DNA of 64,000 bases from Ochotona curzoniae (GCF_017591425.1 NW_024466607.1:13524501-13588500), one strand, 5' to 3'; shown: positions 26,535 to 38,334, counted from the stretch's first letter. Notes: generated by a model not told the origin, from the letters alone. Program-made: numbers and translations.

Positions 26535-28269
26535 ACTGCCCCCAAGGCAGTGGACCACACTTAGCATTAATATACACATGTTCATATTAAGAATGTGCTG
26601 CTGGGCCCTGACACTACCAAAAACAGGAAGTGGCAAATACAAGGAAAGAGTGACGCCTTGTTTAACACACCAATCTCTATTTTTTTTTAAAGTTATTTAT
26701 TTATTTAGTTAGTTTACGGATCTCTATTTTAAACATGTTCCCCTCCCTACTCAGAGGAAAAAACTACCATAAGCCATTTTTTTTTTCTTTTTAATATCTC
26801 TTATTAGGGAGTGCACTGCCATTTGCTCCTCATTTCCCAAATGTCCCTAAACAGCTGGAGTTGGGCCAGGGCTGAAGCCAGCAAGTCTTCTCCCAAGATA
26901 ACTGACACCTCAGAGACAGAATGTTCAGAGCAGCGTTACCCCCATAGCCAAGGGGGTGCAAATAATGAATGCAGCTCTTTCTCAGTTGATGAGACCTGGC
27001 CAACAGATTCACAGGTGTCATTTGTTTCCTTTGCTCTCCCTCTAGTGGTTATATTAATCTGCAAGCCAACAAATGTACAGTAACTGGAAACAAGGACAGG
27101 ATTCAGAGTCAGCACACATCAGCTCACCTGCCTTCACATATCCGGCAACTGCTCTTTGTACAGATTTACATCGCTAGTCTTAAATACTACAGATCCATCA
27201 CAGGTTAGAAAATAAAATTCAAAACCAATATATCAAATTAACAAACATCACATGTAACTGACTTGTAGTGGGCTCTGGCATTGAGCCATAAAACAGTTTC
27301 TCCCTAAAGAAGTAATTAACCTTCGAAGAAAAATCACCAGGATACCCTTGGAAATCATCAATTAGGCTGCAGAAGATGACACGCCAAGACTATTGTTTTC
27401 TGTACAGGATTCTAGAAGTTCATTAAAAAGAAGTCTGTACTAAGAAACCTCCACAGTTTCTAAAATGGGGGAAAAAAAAGTTAGCACAATTAAATGGATC
27501 CATTTTAGCCTCTCAGATTTCTATTCCTCCCTTTCTTTTCTCCCAGGCCCTGTCTTACACTACATGGACCACAGTTCCTAAAATGCAGTCATTTTACATG
27601 TTCTCGTACACACAAAAAAAGCACTTAGCAGAAGCAAAGCTGTTCAGATCCCTCATAATGGAGAACATGAAAAGAAGTTGGACAAAACATTCAGAGTCTA
27701 CACAGTACGACTTCATCCAATAGTCCCACGTGGCTCTCTATCTGCCATGTCATAAATTTCTTCATGTCATAAATTCCTCCTTAGACTGCGTGTCTATCCA
27801 TCTCCCAGGACTAAAAATAAATAATCTCCTAATAAATAGTCACTCTCAAACTTGCTTCAGTTATCCTCAGCAGAGTGGGCTGGGCCAGCTCTGACGACTC
27901 CGGCATGTTCAGGTGGTTCCAGATCCCGGTTAAAGAATTCTCTCCTTTGCAAGCTCTAGCAAGCTGAGCCAGGCCCCGGCTGGTGGCTTGGGGTCCTCAA
28001 GGCGAGGATTTCAGGCTACAGGGGCTCCCGGGTAGACCCTTTTTCCAGCAACCCCTGCCTTTCATGGAACAGACTTGCCAAGCTCTCACATCACAAGTTA
28101 GAAAGGAGGAAGTTGCAGACACCTGCTTGACCTGCTGACAGCCAACACAGCCCTAACGAAGGAAGACGAGCAGAAAGTTCTAATACTTGGCTCCTTTGCC
28201 TTTCACCTTCACAGCAATCAGTACTTAAAGCACAGCACGTATGTTCTTACATGTTCCTTTGCCATCTCC
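26535..28269. other. Unassigned intergenic sequence
   Basis: The sequence is AT-rich and mostly unique-looking. A small tandem duplication of 'catgtcataaatt' occurs at 27745-27775. No exon is supported. Confidence 0.4.
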
Positions 28270-28650
28270 CTACTTCCCAGGGACTGTCGGGTCCCTAATG
28301 TCGAGTAGCTGAGTTTCAATCATGTGGAATTCTGTGCAAGTGAGTTCCTCCAACATGTGTTTCTTTTGGTCTGGCTTCTGAAAGCCACCCATATCGTTGT
28401 GTGAATCAGCCGCTCATTCTTCATCTCTCTGTGCGGACATCCACAGGATGTCCATCCACTGACTTCTCCATGGCTAACCGGACTGTTCCCAGGATTTGGC
28501 TATTACAAATGGAGCTGTCATTCACACTCAGGCACCAGTCAGGCACCTGCGTCCCTCTCAGGTCAATCCTTGGGAGTGGCATGGCTAACTTACATGGGTT
28601 GAGCTCCTGACAGTTTTCCAATGTGGTTGCATCACACGTTACCTATTGAA
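28270..28650 (-). mobile_element. Ancient L1 remnant, minus
   Basis: Reverse-complement L1 3' coding motifs appear in order: 'tgtccatccactgacttctcc', 'tttggctattacaaatgg', 'tgacagttttccaatgtggttgc'. It is strongly diverged. Confidence 0.6.
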
Positions 28651-31527
28651 AGTCACTGTGCTGTCTATAGAGCAGGGTGGGTTTGTGACAATGCCATGGA
28701 AAGGGAAGCCAACATGTGAGGGACGGGTTTATGAAGGAGAAAGTGTTCCTAGGAGCTGGGGTTGTGGTGCTAGACATGGTTTTCTGACATAGTCTGGTTA
28801 AGGGTGTGAAAGAAGAGCCCCAGCCCAGGCATAGGCGCATCCCTCAAAAGGAATCAAGCTGTTATTATATGGATTACTTAGGAGTAGTTTCTTTCCATAA
28901 CCTGGCTTCCCAGTGGCCCTGTGGATTCCAAGGCCCAGAACATTCTCAAGGGGACCATTGTCAATGGGCTTACCTCTGTATAACCTTCCCAGTAGCCACC
29001 TGCCCCAACCTGCTCCTCCTTTTGATGGCTACACTCCCTGACAGAGCAGCATCCGTGACACTGTGCCCTCCCACTGCCACTGGCTCTGTGCCGTGGCCTT
29101 CCTCTGCTGTGGAAACAGGCTGTGCAGAAGCCGTTGTGTGAGCCCCCAGGCCCTCAGCTTCACAGCATTGTGCACCGGAGCCGCCTCCTTCTGCACCCTG
29201 CCCTTGATTGGTGCTGGTCTGTCTGCTCCCTGCTTTCCTGTTCATGGCTTGGCTCCTCAAGCCCTGAAAATCAGCCTCCCTCAGAACTCTCTAGTCCTGC
29301 TTTGCCTCATCATGTCTGCCTGAGTTCATTCATTCCCAAAGTTTCATTTTATCTTCTGGGACCATCAAGTGTGCATCTCTAACGCATGCTTCTCCTTGGT
29401 GCACCCAAAGACTACACTGCGGGAACTCTCCACCTGTTTTCAAAACTTTCTTAATTTTCACCTACAGAGATCACACTTGCATGAAGGTCTCATCCCACCA
29501 GACAATGCAACATCATCAGCCGATGAAAAGATCCAGAGGCATCGAGGGGTGTCCTCGCCCGCCTGCTGTTTCCAGTAAGTCTTGGATTCCATTTACTGGA
29601 AAGAGCTCCCCATCATCGCAGCTCTCCTCATTCAGACATTCATTTCCCCAGTCGCACTGAACCTGACCGAAAACAAGAACCAAAAGAGGCAGCAACAGTG
29701 ACAACCGAGGTGTGATTCTGCTAAGCCGAAAGCTCATGTCCCTGTACTCACAGGACTTAGACCAGCTTCATGGAGAAGCTGCTGTGTGCTGGGCAGGGGG
29801 CAGGGAGAGAGCAGGGTTGGGGTGGGGTGAGGTGGTTAGGTGTTCTCTGTCCTCCCCAGGAAATGAGAGCGCCAATTAAAAACTAGACAGTGTCTTACAA
29901 AACCTCCAAAGGGATGGTTTTTTCACATCTGACTGTGTGCCATAACCTAGAAATTTGAACACATAGACAGAACTGCCCAATGAACTAAAACTCACTTCAA
30001 ATATTCAAAGTCAAAGATTGCTAAGAATCCCTCAAACCCACCAGAATGTCACTGAATAGGCTAAAAGACTACAACTAGAGCGAGATGTAATGTACATCCA
30101 CAACAGAACGGAGCCGGAGGTACTCAGGTTTCCAGTGTATGCTCTGGATCTGCCCACAGCTACCCTGTCACCCACTGCCCCAACCTGATGGTCCCGGGGA
30201 CAATTAATGACCATATCAGCTCATCGTTCCTACCCCATGAACACATCTGGCCTGAGCCATTTGGTTTCAACTTTTTAAACTTTCATTTCTGATGTGGAAA
30301 GAAAAAAAGTCTCCTAATTTTTCACATTTGTTAGTAATACTGTTCATTTTATTTAAAAAAAAAATGTGCTAATTTCAATACCTGCTCACTTTGCATTTTT
30401 CCTGAGAAATGGATTAAGTCAATGTACCATAATTTTTTAAGGCCATTCTAGCAATCTCATGCTTTTATACATTCAGTTTTTAAGACGAAAATGGCTCATC
30501 AATAGCCATTTCCTGGAAGAGTAAGCGACAGAGTAAGTGCTCTTATACTTGGCTCTTTTTTTCAAACAACTGTCAGGCCGGAGTGTCAAGAAAAAAGAAA
30601 ACAAAAACTCGAGGTTCAACTGCAAAACTATTTTTCGGTAGCCCTTCTGTGCTTTGAAATAGTTCAGGTAGCTTGCACTTCATTGTAGCCGAAGGGAGAA
30701 TCTCTTCAAGATGGCCTCCATACCCAGATTACACAGCCCCTGGGGAAGCAGGGTGACTTGGAAGGGGTCAAAGCCACAGGAGGTGAACTGAATCTGGAAA
30801 GAATGTATTAACACCCCTCACGCCTTCTCTGTTAGGCTCAAGACATGGGGCTGTACGCAGATGCACATATACTATTAAGACAAAAACTAAAAAAAACGGA
30901 CAACCTTTAATTTTGAAGGCTGGAAATCTCATGAGAAGGAAGAAGCTATGAAAACAAGTGTGTTTGCAAGCGCCTCTGTTTAGATACACCGGAAAACCAT
31001 GTGGATGAGGCTGAATCTGAACTCACACCGCATCCCGTCACCGAGCGCCCAATATGTTTACTAAACAGAGCACAGAGTTTTCCTGTAACATCCTCATCAA
31101 AAAAATAATTCTAAGAATTGTTGTCTTGGACCCCGAGGCACCAACGTTCGTTATGGGATGCTTGCCACAGACATAGATGGCTGTTCGCTGGCAGTTGTCA
31201 ACTGTGGTTTTCAGAGATCGACTTAATCTATCGATGTTCTGATAAACCCACTAATGGTGGGGCCTCTAAGATGTTATTCAGAAATGGTACATGGTTAGAG
31301 ATGCTGTTCGTTGTGAACATTATTTTGTAAATCAAAGTAAGAATGGCACCAACGGTTGAGTCTCCAAGCGAAGGGGCAGGATTTTAGTTGTGCTGGGCAG
31401 TGCTCACAGATGACACAACACAGGGAACAGAAATGGAAACGACTCTCGGGTTTTTAAAACTGTTGCTGTGCAGGCATAACTTTCATTTTATGCCAAATCT
31501 AGAAGCCTGATCTAAAGTTGCTACTTA
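28651..31527. other. Unassigned intergenic sequence
   Basis: No repeat is confidently recognised. It holds a small secreted-type ORF (29516-29737, minus) listed separately. Confidence 0.4.
29516..29737 (-). CDS. Hypothetical small secreted-type ORF
   Basis: A 73-codon frame starts with a signal-peptide-like segment: basic residues (R4, R7, R11), a hydrophobic core LLLPLLVLVF at 14-23, and a plausible cleavage site near C28. A short acidic, cysteine-containing region follows (C28, C34, C40; CDWGNECLNEESCDDGE). G at -3 gives a fair start context. I do not recognise the family. It could be a first coding exon (a weak GTAAAT donor follows codon 47), a decayed gene, or chance. No neighbouring exon supports it. 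Confidence 0.2.
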   Translation of the reverse strand: MSFRLSRITPRLSLLLPLLVLVFGQVQCDWGNECLNEESCDDGELFPVNGIQDLLETAGGRGHPSMPLDLFIG

Positions 31528-31790
31528 GGAGCCAGCATTGTGACACATGGGTTGAGGCCCCACATGTGACTAAAGCATTCCATATTGAAGAGTTGGTTTG
31601 AGTTCTGGAAAATGGTCCAAGTACTTGGATTTCTGCCCCTCATGTGAGAGACTCACATGAAATCCTGGCTCCTGGCTTTGGCTTGGTTAGACCTGGCTGT
31701 TGTGGCCATTGGGGGAGTGAGACAGCAAACTGAAGATCTCTTTTACTCTCTTTCCTTTTCATTACTTTCAAATAAATGACTTTAAATATT
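31528..31790 (+). mobile_element. CSINE, old
   Basis: The diverged head 'ggagccagcattgtgacacatggg', the body 'tcctggctttggcttgg', and the tail 'tttcaaataaatgac' match in order. Confidence 0.8.
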
Positions 31791-32202
31791 CTACTTCATT
31801 TAGATCCCAGGCTTTTCATTTAAGCTGGTATTTTGATTTTTCACACTGTGAAAACACTGTGAAAGCTGTCACAGTCAGAATGGATCCACTTATGTCGAAC
31901 TCTGGGAGTGTGGTTAAAAAAAAATCACATGCATAAATGAATAAAGGAGAATCTTTTCCAGAAAACATAATAATAGTGTCAAGAACTGAAATAAGATTCA
32001 CTTTGTGTCTGAAAAAGCAGGATTTGGAAAATTTGAAATGCAAATGGCATGAATGAATATTAACCAAAGAATACATCTGGGCCTCTAATGAATATCTACT
32101 ATTTTAAGAAAGAAAATCAAGATTCATTTTAATTTACAACCGCATACCCACAAGTAAAGTTTGTTGGAAAAATACTGTAGAGAGGATGAAAGAAGAGTGT
32201 CC

Positions 32203-32204
<2 letters not shown>

Positions 32205-32240
<36 letters not shown>

Positions 32241-32244
32241 GTGT
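32205..32244 (+). repeat. (TG)n microsatellite
   Basis: About 20 units with one CG interruption. Confidence 0.97.
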
Positions 32245-32678
32245 AAATGGATGCGTAGGGGTGTACAACTGGCCCTCCATGTGCGGGCCTCACAGCCAGA
32301 GCTTCAACTAAAGACAGATCCAAAGTATTTGAGACAAAAAAAAATTGCATCTGTAGTGAACACACTCTGTTTCGGTCATTATTTCCTCAATGACACAACA
32401 ATTTACAGAGAGATAACCTTTTTCACACTTCCATAATCTAGGTAATCTGGAGGTGACTCAGAGCAGAAATGATGTTCATGTAGGTACACGCCATCTCACA
32501 GGGTTAGGGGCTTAAGCGGCCTTGAATTCTGATATTCTGGAGAAGAGGAAACCAAGGGAACACTAAGTAAAGGTCCCCGCCTTTGTGAGTGTGTATGTGT
32601 GTGCATGCATTGGGGGGGCAAAGCAGAACTGAAAAGATGATTTTAACAGCAGGTGGATATTTATCACCTACCTTGATA

Positions 32679-32682
<4 letters not shown>

Positions 32683-32711
<29 letters not shown>
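32683..32711 (+). repeat. (TG)n microsatellite
   Basis: About 14 uninterrupted TG units. Confidence 0.97.
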
Positions 32712-32714
<3 letters not shown>

Positions 32715-33670
32715 GGTGATCAAAATAATGATATCAGCCAATGTATAAGATCTGATTTTTGGGGATTTACGTACAAGGTTTTTCCTCTGCCTGAAGTTGG
32801 TAGCCAATATTTTAAATTGTGTTGAAAGAATTAGGCCAGGCTCATATGATTCAAAGGCCACTCCGTGATTCTCAGGACCCCAGGGGACTTACAAAGTCAC
32901 CTCGGAGATGGGCTCCAGGAAGGTGGCTGTCCCACCAAGCAACCCCAAGGATTAGCACCACCAGGAGCTAATCAGGAGCTAATCAGTCAGATGCAGGAGC
33001 TCCAGCGTCCAAATGGAGCCGCTGAGCCACTCACAGCCAGCTTTGTATTTTCCTGTCTTGATGTTAAAAAGAGAGAAAAAAAAAAATCATTCCCCCTCCT
33101 TCCTTCCAATAGAAGAGATTTTCCATTCGAGTCTTGACACTAATTTCTGCTCCAGCTCGTTACTAGCATGCTTCTGCTGGATTCTGATTTGAGCGTATTT
33201 CTTCATTGGAATTATTATCATTTGGAGAGGAGGAAAAATGAAACAAATGTAACAAAACAACTCAGCTTGGCTCCGGCTCCAAGGACACTGATTTGCTTGT
33301 GTGTGTTTATTCACAGGGGCAGGGAGGCTTCCAGAAAACCAGGCCTGGCAGGTAAGAGACAGCCCTTGGTTCCAAGCCTGCCCACGGTGTCAGAAGTCAC
33401 GGCTTGTGGGTAGTCGAGTTATTTCAAAAGAATGTAAAACAGAAGGAAGACAAAACCCAGAGCTCTTCCGCGACTAAACTTCAGAGGACAAAAGTTCAAG
33501 GAAGAGTTTATTTTTGATGCTGAAAGAGAAGATGCTTTGTGAGTAAGATCGAGAACAATGATGAGATGCAAAAGCCCAGGGCACCCAGAATTGTTCTTTC
33601 GTTTGCCGAGTGTTTATGTTTTCTGAGCCAGAAGTCAGCTAAATATACTTGCCTTATTCCTGAAAAGTTG

Positions 33671-33688
33671 GTTGTTGTTGTTGTTGTT
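33671..33688 (+). repeat. (TTG)n microsatellite
   Basis: Six GTT/TTG units followed by a T run. Confidence 0.9.
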
Positions 33689-34089
33689 ATTTTTTCCCCT
33701 AACTGGTTGCCAGCCTGAGGTATAAACCACTTGCTACCACTTTAATGTTTGAAGAGGAACGGGCACTGGTTTTAGAAAAATGTAGGTTGGCATTGCCCGT
33801 GTGGGCACTGTATTTGTAGAAGTGTGTGTATTTGTGTGTGGGTGTTCATGTCTGCCTATTTGCCGTGGTGGTGTATGAGTCACAAACACAGCCGTAAGTG
33901 TGGCCATAAACAAGCGTTGCAGGCATCTCCCCGCACAGCTACAGCCTGCGACAGATTTGAGATCTGTCACTTTCTTAGGCTTCACGAAGCACATCCCTCA
34001 CTGTAACCACCTGGCAGAATTTACTCAGCCCTTACTGAAAACAAGAAACCCATTTCTAGCAGCTTCAGGTTCTGAAGAATGCTCCTGTA

Positions 34090-34190
34090 CTTAATGACAA
34101 AACTGTCCTGCAGAGAAACGAGGTCCCGAGAAGTCATGTGATTTGTGTACAGTATCGTGCAGCCACTGCTGTTCAAGTATTTGATTTCTC
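34090..34190 (+). mobile_element. Probable MIR fragment
   Basis: 'cagagaaacgaggtcccgag' followed by 'aagtcatgtgatttg' resembles the MIR core (gaggaaactgaggc...gtcacacagc). It is diverged, and the call is tentative. Confidence 0.35.
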
Positions 34191-34632
34191 CCCTGGGGGT
34201 GATAGTCATAATCATTTGTTTTCCAAAGAAAATAAAAGTCACAGTCTCCGGCCAGTTCTTTTATCTGATCTCCCAAATGTATCAAGCCCCCAATGTGTGC
34301 TGGGTGCCACCGTGTGTTCCAGGATCACACAGATAGCTCTCTACCCCTGGAAGTACAGTGAATTGGAAAGCTGTGTGAACAGGTTCCATGCATTTCCCTC
34401 TGACTTTGGGGAAGTTTACAAATGACTGTTAGCCTCAAACTCGTACAGTTTGTAACAGCCAGAGTTGAGTGGTCCAGCCTGGAAGAATGCTTCAGCCTGC
34501 ATCAGCCTGCACTGTCAAGGTGAGAACTTGGGATACAGGGCCCCCCCAGCCCAAAGGATTCTGCCATCCAGGCAAGGATGCACGGCAGGAGGAAGCCTGC
34601 TGGGTGAGGCTGGATGGGCATGTGTGCGGGGT

Positions 34633-34675
<43 letters not shown>

Positions 34676-35344
34676 ATGAGCTACTTAAACAAGAACATTC
34701 TTATCAGTGTTTCTTTTACAAACGGCGGGAGGTGACAATGACTTAATCGTTTTTGTGGTGGACTCTGTTTCTATAGTCCTGTGTGGGAAGGAAGAAAAGA
34801 GAGGGAAGGAGGAAGGAAGGGAGGAAAATTAGGTTCTTGTTACAGGTAAGATTTATTTGCTAATAAGTTGGTGGCTTCCGTGGTTCAAAAGCACTTTAGA
34901 TGGCGGGCCAGTTGAGCAGCTGTTAGCCTTGGCTGTGCAGCCCTTGTCCATGCATGAGGGTGACCTCCACAGCATTCTGGGGGGCACACCTGGGGGTCCT
35001 CTGGGCTGTGAAGTGAGCAGGGAGCCCCAGCGTCTCAATAAAGATGTGAGTTAGTTAGGTGACTTCACCACGTGCTCCTACTTCCAGAATGCCCCAAGGA
35101 TATTGTTCGAAACCACTCCTATTACACTACTAGGTCTTCAATGAAATTCGGTTTTGGCTACCTTGGTTTTTGGTGAGAATAGCATTGTTATGAGTCTCAG
35201 GAATAATTCAAGGGCAACATTCTAGGAACTCTCGAGTCCATAATAACAGGAGAAATTCAAAAGAAATCCATTTAAGGCAGAGAGTACCACTAGCATTGAC
35301 ATATTATAAACTAAGGGAAAGTACATTTGCTGTTTTTCAAGTGT
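34191..35344. other. Unassigned intergenic sequence
   Basis: It contains the CA tract at 34636-34673 and a GGAAGGAAGG-type purine stretch at 34785-34828. No exon is supported. Confidence 0.4.
34636..34673 (+). repeat. (CA)n microsatellite
   Basis: About 19 uninterrupted CA units. Confidence 0.97.
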
Positions 35345-35562
35345 CCTGGCTGCTCCACTTCCAATTCAGCTCCCTGCCAGTGACCTGGGCAAGCCCAAGG
35401 GCTTGGGCCCCTGCATCCACATGGGAGACCTGGAAAATGTTCCTCGCTTCAGCTTGGGCCGGGGCTGGCAGTCACAGCCACGTGGGGTGTGAGTCAGCTG
35501 GTAGAATCTCTCTCTCTTTCCTTTTCTCTCTGTAACATTGACTTTTAAATAAATAATTAAAT
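35345..35562 (+). mobile_element. CSINE, 5'-truncated
   Basis: It begins at 'tcctggctgctccacttcc' and runs to 'tttaaataaataa'; the tRNA-like head is absent. Confidence 0.85.
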
Positions 35563-36288
35563 GGTTAGAATCAAATGACATTTATTTCTATTATGATAAT
35601 GTTGCTAAGCAGGATGGTGGATTTTTTTTTTTTTTAATTTTAAGAAATGCATCTTGAGTTACCAGGGAGGGGTGACAGGTGGTTTCTCATTCTCTCATTC
35701 ATTCAGGTATGACACACAGCTGAATGCTGCATATGCAATGGGCTGTCATGTTCAGGTCCCTTGTCAGAGACCAGCCAGAAAACATATCATTATAACCTGT
35801 TGTCAACTAATGAATAAAAAAAAAAAGGTTTGCAACATTCCCTCCTGAGAGGAGGCGTCAAGAACTGATGTCAGAGAGTGAAGAAGGCGTTAGTGGAGGA
35901 GGATGTGGAAGGTGAAGCTGAGGTGTAGTATGTGGTGTAGTTTTAGTCTGGCTTCTGGCTTCTCACCTCCACTTATCACAACAAACTGTTTTGACAACTT
36001 AGCGCTACCCAACGTTGACTTCGAGTGACATGACAACCTGTGAACCGCAGAGGAAAGGTTAGACTGACCCCTCTAGATTAATTCAACTTTGAAGCGGATC
36101 TGTTATTTCTTGAATGCTTGTCTGTGAGGGACTGCTTAATGCAGTCTAAAGGACTTGGCTAGTCCACATCCTATACAAATGCAAATGACCTGGCCCCCAG
36201 AGCACGACCAACAGAGGGACTACAGGACCGTAGTGGGTTCTAGAGCCAGTGCTCCTGGAGAGCAGAATAAGGGACCCAAGGCGGGTGG
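35563..36288. other. Unassigned intergenic sequence
   Basis: I recognise no repeat or exon. Confidence 0.4.
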
Positions 36289-36476
36289 GGGGGACAGCGG
36301 TGGACGCCGGGCTGTGCACGCGTGCACGTCCCCAGCGGGGGACAGCGGTGGACCGCCGGGCTGTGCACGCGTGCACGTCCCCAGCGGGGGACAGCGGTGG
36401 ACGCCGGGCTGAGCACGCGTGCACGTCCCCAGCGGGGGACAGAGGTGGACGCCGGGCTGAGCACGTGTGCGCGCCT
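36289..36476 (+). repeat. 48-bp GC-rich minisatellite, 3.9 copies
   Basis: Units begin GGGGGACAGCGGTGGACGCC at 36289, 36337, 36386 and 36434. Periods are 48, 49 and 48 bp; the second has one inserted C. Copies 1 and 2 contain the perfect palindrome GTGCACGCGTGCAC; copies 3 and 4 have GAGCACGCGTGCAC and a further diverged form. It is CpG-rich, unlike its flanks. Confidence 0.95.
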
Positions 36477-36939
36477 GCCGCTCTCGGCCGCCTGCAGCAG
36501 CAGAGGCGGAGGTCTCAGCGCATTCGGCAGATGCCGTCACTTTCCTGCCATCACCAAATGACATTCCTGACTTCACTCATCCCCCCCGGACCGAAAGTTG
36601 AAAAGTTGAAGCCCTTTTGCCCTTTTCATGATGACTCAGCGAGGGTGCGCCTCCTTCCCGCAGGCTCCAGCAGGCGAACCTTGGGTCGCGGCTAGAGCCG
36701 ACACAAGTTCAGCCTGCCAGGAACGCAGTGCTGCTAAACCGTGGCTATCCCTCCAGGAGACTGGCCCATCCAGGGCTGCTCCCTGCAACCCCAGGTAAAC
36801 CTAGGGCAGCCCCATGCTTCTGTGCTTGGGAGGAGACTCAGGGCTCCCTCTGCTGTTACACTGTGGGCTGGCGCTGGGGCACAGTGCAGAAAGCCGACAC
36901 TTGTTCCACAGACATGCTATCTGCTGAGCGTTCTGATCG
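36477..36939. other. GC-rich flank of the minisatellite
   Basis: CpG-rich at first, it contains TGACTCAGC at 36632-36640, a full AP-1/NRF2-type (ARE/MARE) site. No exon is supported. Confidence 0.4.
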
Positions 36940-37160
36940 GCCAACTTCTGACCCAGCTCCCTGCTGATGTGCCTGCGATGGTGGCAGGGAACGGCCCCTG
37001 TTACCCACATGGGAGACCAGGATGGAGTTCCTGGTTTCTGCTTTCAGCCCAAGCCTGCATGAAAAGGCAAAACAACAACAACAACAACAACAACAAAAAT
37101 CTGACTCTAGCACTCTCTGGCTTTTTCTTTCAAACAGATAAACAAATCTTTCCTTTTTTT
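36940..37160 (+). mobile_element. CSINE, 5'-truncated, old
   Basis: 'gacccagctccctgctgatg', 'cacatgggagaccagga' and 'tttcaaacagataaacaaatc' are in CSINE order. A CAA repeat lies inside. Confidence 0.75.
37071..37096 (+). repeat. (CAA)n microsatellite
   Basis: About eight CAA units within the SINE. Confidence 0.95.
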
Positions 37161-37625
37161 TTTTTAATTCAATACAAAAACTTAAGGAGACCTGCATCTC
37201 TCATGAGATGGGCAAATAAGATCCTATTCCCATTAGGAAACACTTTTCCTTCTGATTACTGAGGTGGTTTCTTGGCAGACACTCAGAAGATGAAGGCAGA
37301 AGTCAGGGACTTTATCCTAAGGGGGCGCGACCTCCCAGCCTCACTGTTAAGTGAAGGAAACTTGAGTCGGGTAGGATCCCATCCACGCATGCGCACCGAG
37401 GCGAGATGAAAACGTGCCCCTGTATAATTACACTTGTACTATGAACTAAAAAAAGAATGCAACTACAAACTTCCACTTTTCTCAGCTTGCCTTTCTGAAT
37501 CTTTTGTGTCTTCTTCTTGTGACAGTAGAAGTTCATTTACTTCTGGTGTGAGTTTCAAAAAGAAGGGAAGACGAATTGGTAGAATATCTACTCCTAGTAG
37601 AAACATAAAGGGCACAGTCATTTGA
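37161..37625. other. Unassigned intergenic sequence
   Basis: Nothing is recognised apart from A/T-rich stretches. Confidence 0.4.
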
Positions 37626-37729
37626 AAATGGCCTGGCAGTTCTTCAAAGAGCTGCACATAGGATGACCGCGTGACCCAGCCATTCCACTCCCGGGACTTT
37701 CCCCAGGACACATAAAGATTTTTATGCTC
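37626..37729 (+). mobile_element. Ancient L1 remnant, left part
   Basis: 'tggcagttcttcaaagagctg', 'gtgacccagccattccactcc' and 'ggacacataaag' match L1 ORF2 3' text in order. The remnant resumes at 38335 after a younger L1 insertion. Confidence 0.8.
37714..37729. repeat. Target-site duplication, left, of the young L1
   Basis: AAAGATTTTTATGCTC is repeated exactly at 38319-38334. Confidence 0.95.
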
Positions 37730-37835
37730 TTTTGGGATTCACTCATTTCCCTTAGCATTATAGTTTCCAGTTGTGCCCATTTAGCCACAAAGAACTGGAA
37801 ACTATAATGCTAAGGGAAATGAGTGAATCCCAAAA
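37730..37835. repeat. Perfect 43-bp inverted repeat with 20-nt loop
   Basis: Arms 37730-37772 and 37793-37835 are exact reverse complements. They are the junction of the inverted and direct L1 segments and could form a cruciform or RNA hairpin. Confidence 0.97.
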
Positions 37836-38221
37836 GATTAGATACCACATGTTTGCCTTGATTTAACCTGTAATTTTTTGTTTGGTTGTTGGTTATTTTC
37901 TGAACCTGTCATTGATACTGTCTCAACCCAGATGTTTCGAAGAATGGAACTTGCATTATTTTTAACATATTGTCTACCCATTACTATGTCAATTAATTCC
38001 ATAATGTTGTATATTGACACTGAGGCCTTGTTGGGGCTTTTAACTGACCGGATCTCTACTCTGTTAGACCTATCTTCAGACCATAGAAGGTCTCCCCAAG
38101 AGGCCACTGAACTTATCTGGACAATAAGACGCTGAACTTTATGCTAGGCATGTGTTTGCAAGCAATGAATCTCAACTGAACTTGAACTATGGTTATGCAA
38201 CAAGGTGGAGGAATCCACCAT

Positions 38222-38250
38222 GGGGGGAGGGTTATGGGAGGGGTGGGGGG
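38222..38250 (+). other. G-quadruplex motif in L1 3' UTR
   Basis: Five G runs of 6, 3, 3, 4 and 6 are separated by loops of 1-4 nt. The second L1 copy has the equivalent tract at 41368-41396. Confidence 0.85.
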
Positions 38251-38334
38251 AATCCCCAGCGCCTATAAAACTGTACTACATAATACAATGTAAGCAACAA
38301 TAAAAAAAAAAAAAAAAAAAAGATTTTTATGCTC

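Larger units (their letters stand above)
31791..34089. other. Unassigned intergenic sequence with microsatellites
   Basis: It holds two (TG)n tracts and one (TTG)n tract. The remaining sequence is unique-looking and has no supported exon. Confidence 0.4.
37730..38318 (+). mobile_element. Young 5'-truncated and 5'-inverted L1 3' end
   Basis: It contains the end of ORF2-like sequence, a 3' UTR with a G-rich tract (38222-38250), AATAAA and an A tail. The first 63 bp are inverted relative to the rest (twin-priming signature). The 3' UTR is nearly identical to 41136-41474, indicating recent activity. It sits inside an ancient L1, flanked by 16-bp duplications. Confidence 0.95.

Noticed and set aside
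36289..36476. CRISPR-like repeat array
   Set aside because: The units are contiguous with no spacers, and the genome is mammalian.
36146..36695. Repetitive frames on both strands of the minisatellite
   Set aside because: They arise from the 48-bp period being a multiple of three; an inserted base in unit 2 shifts the frame.
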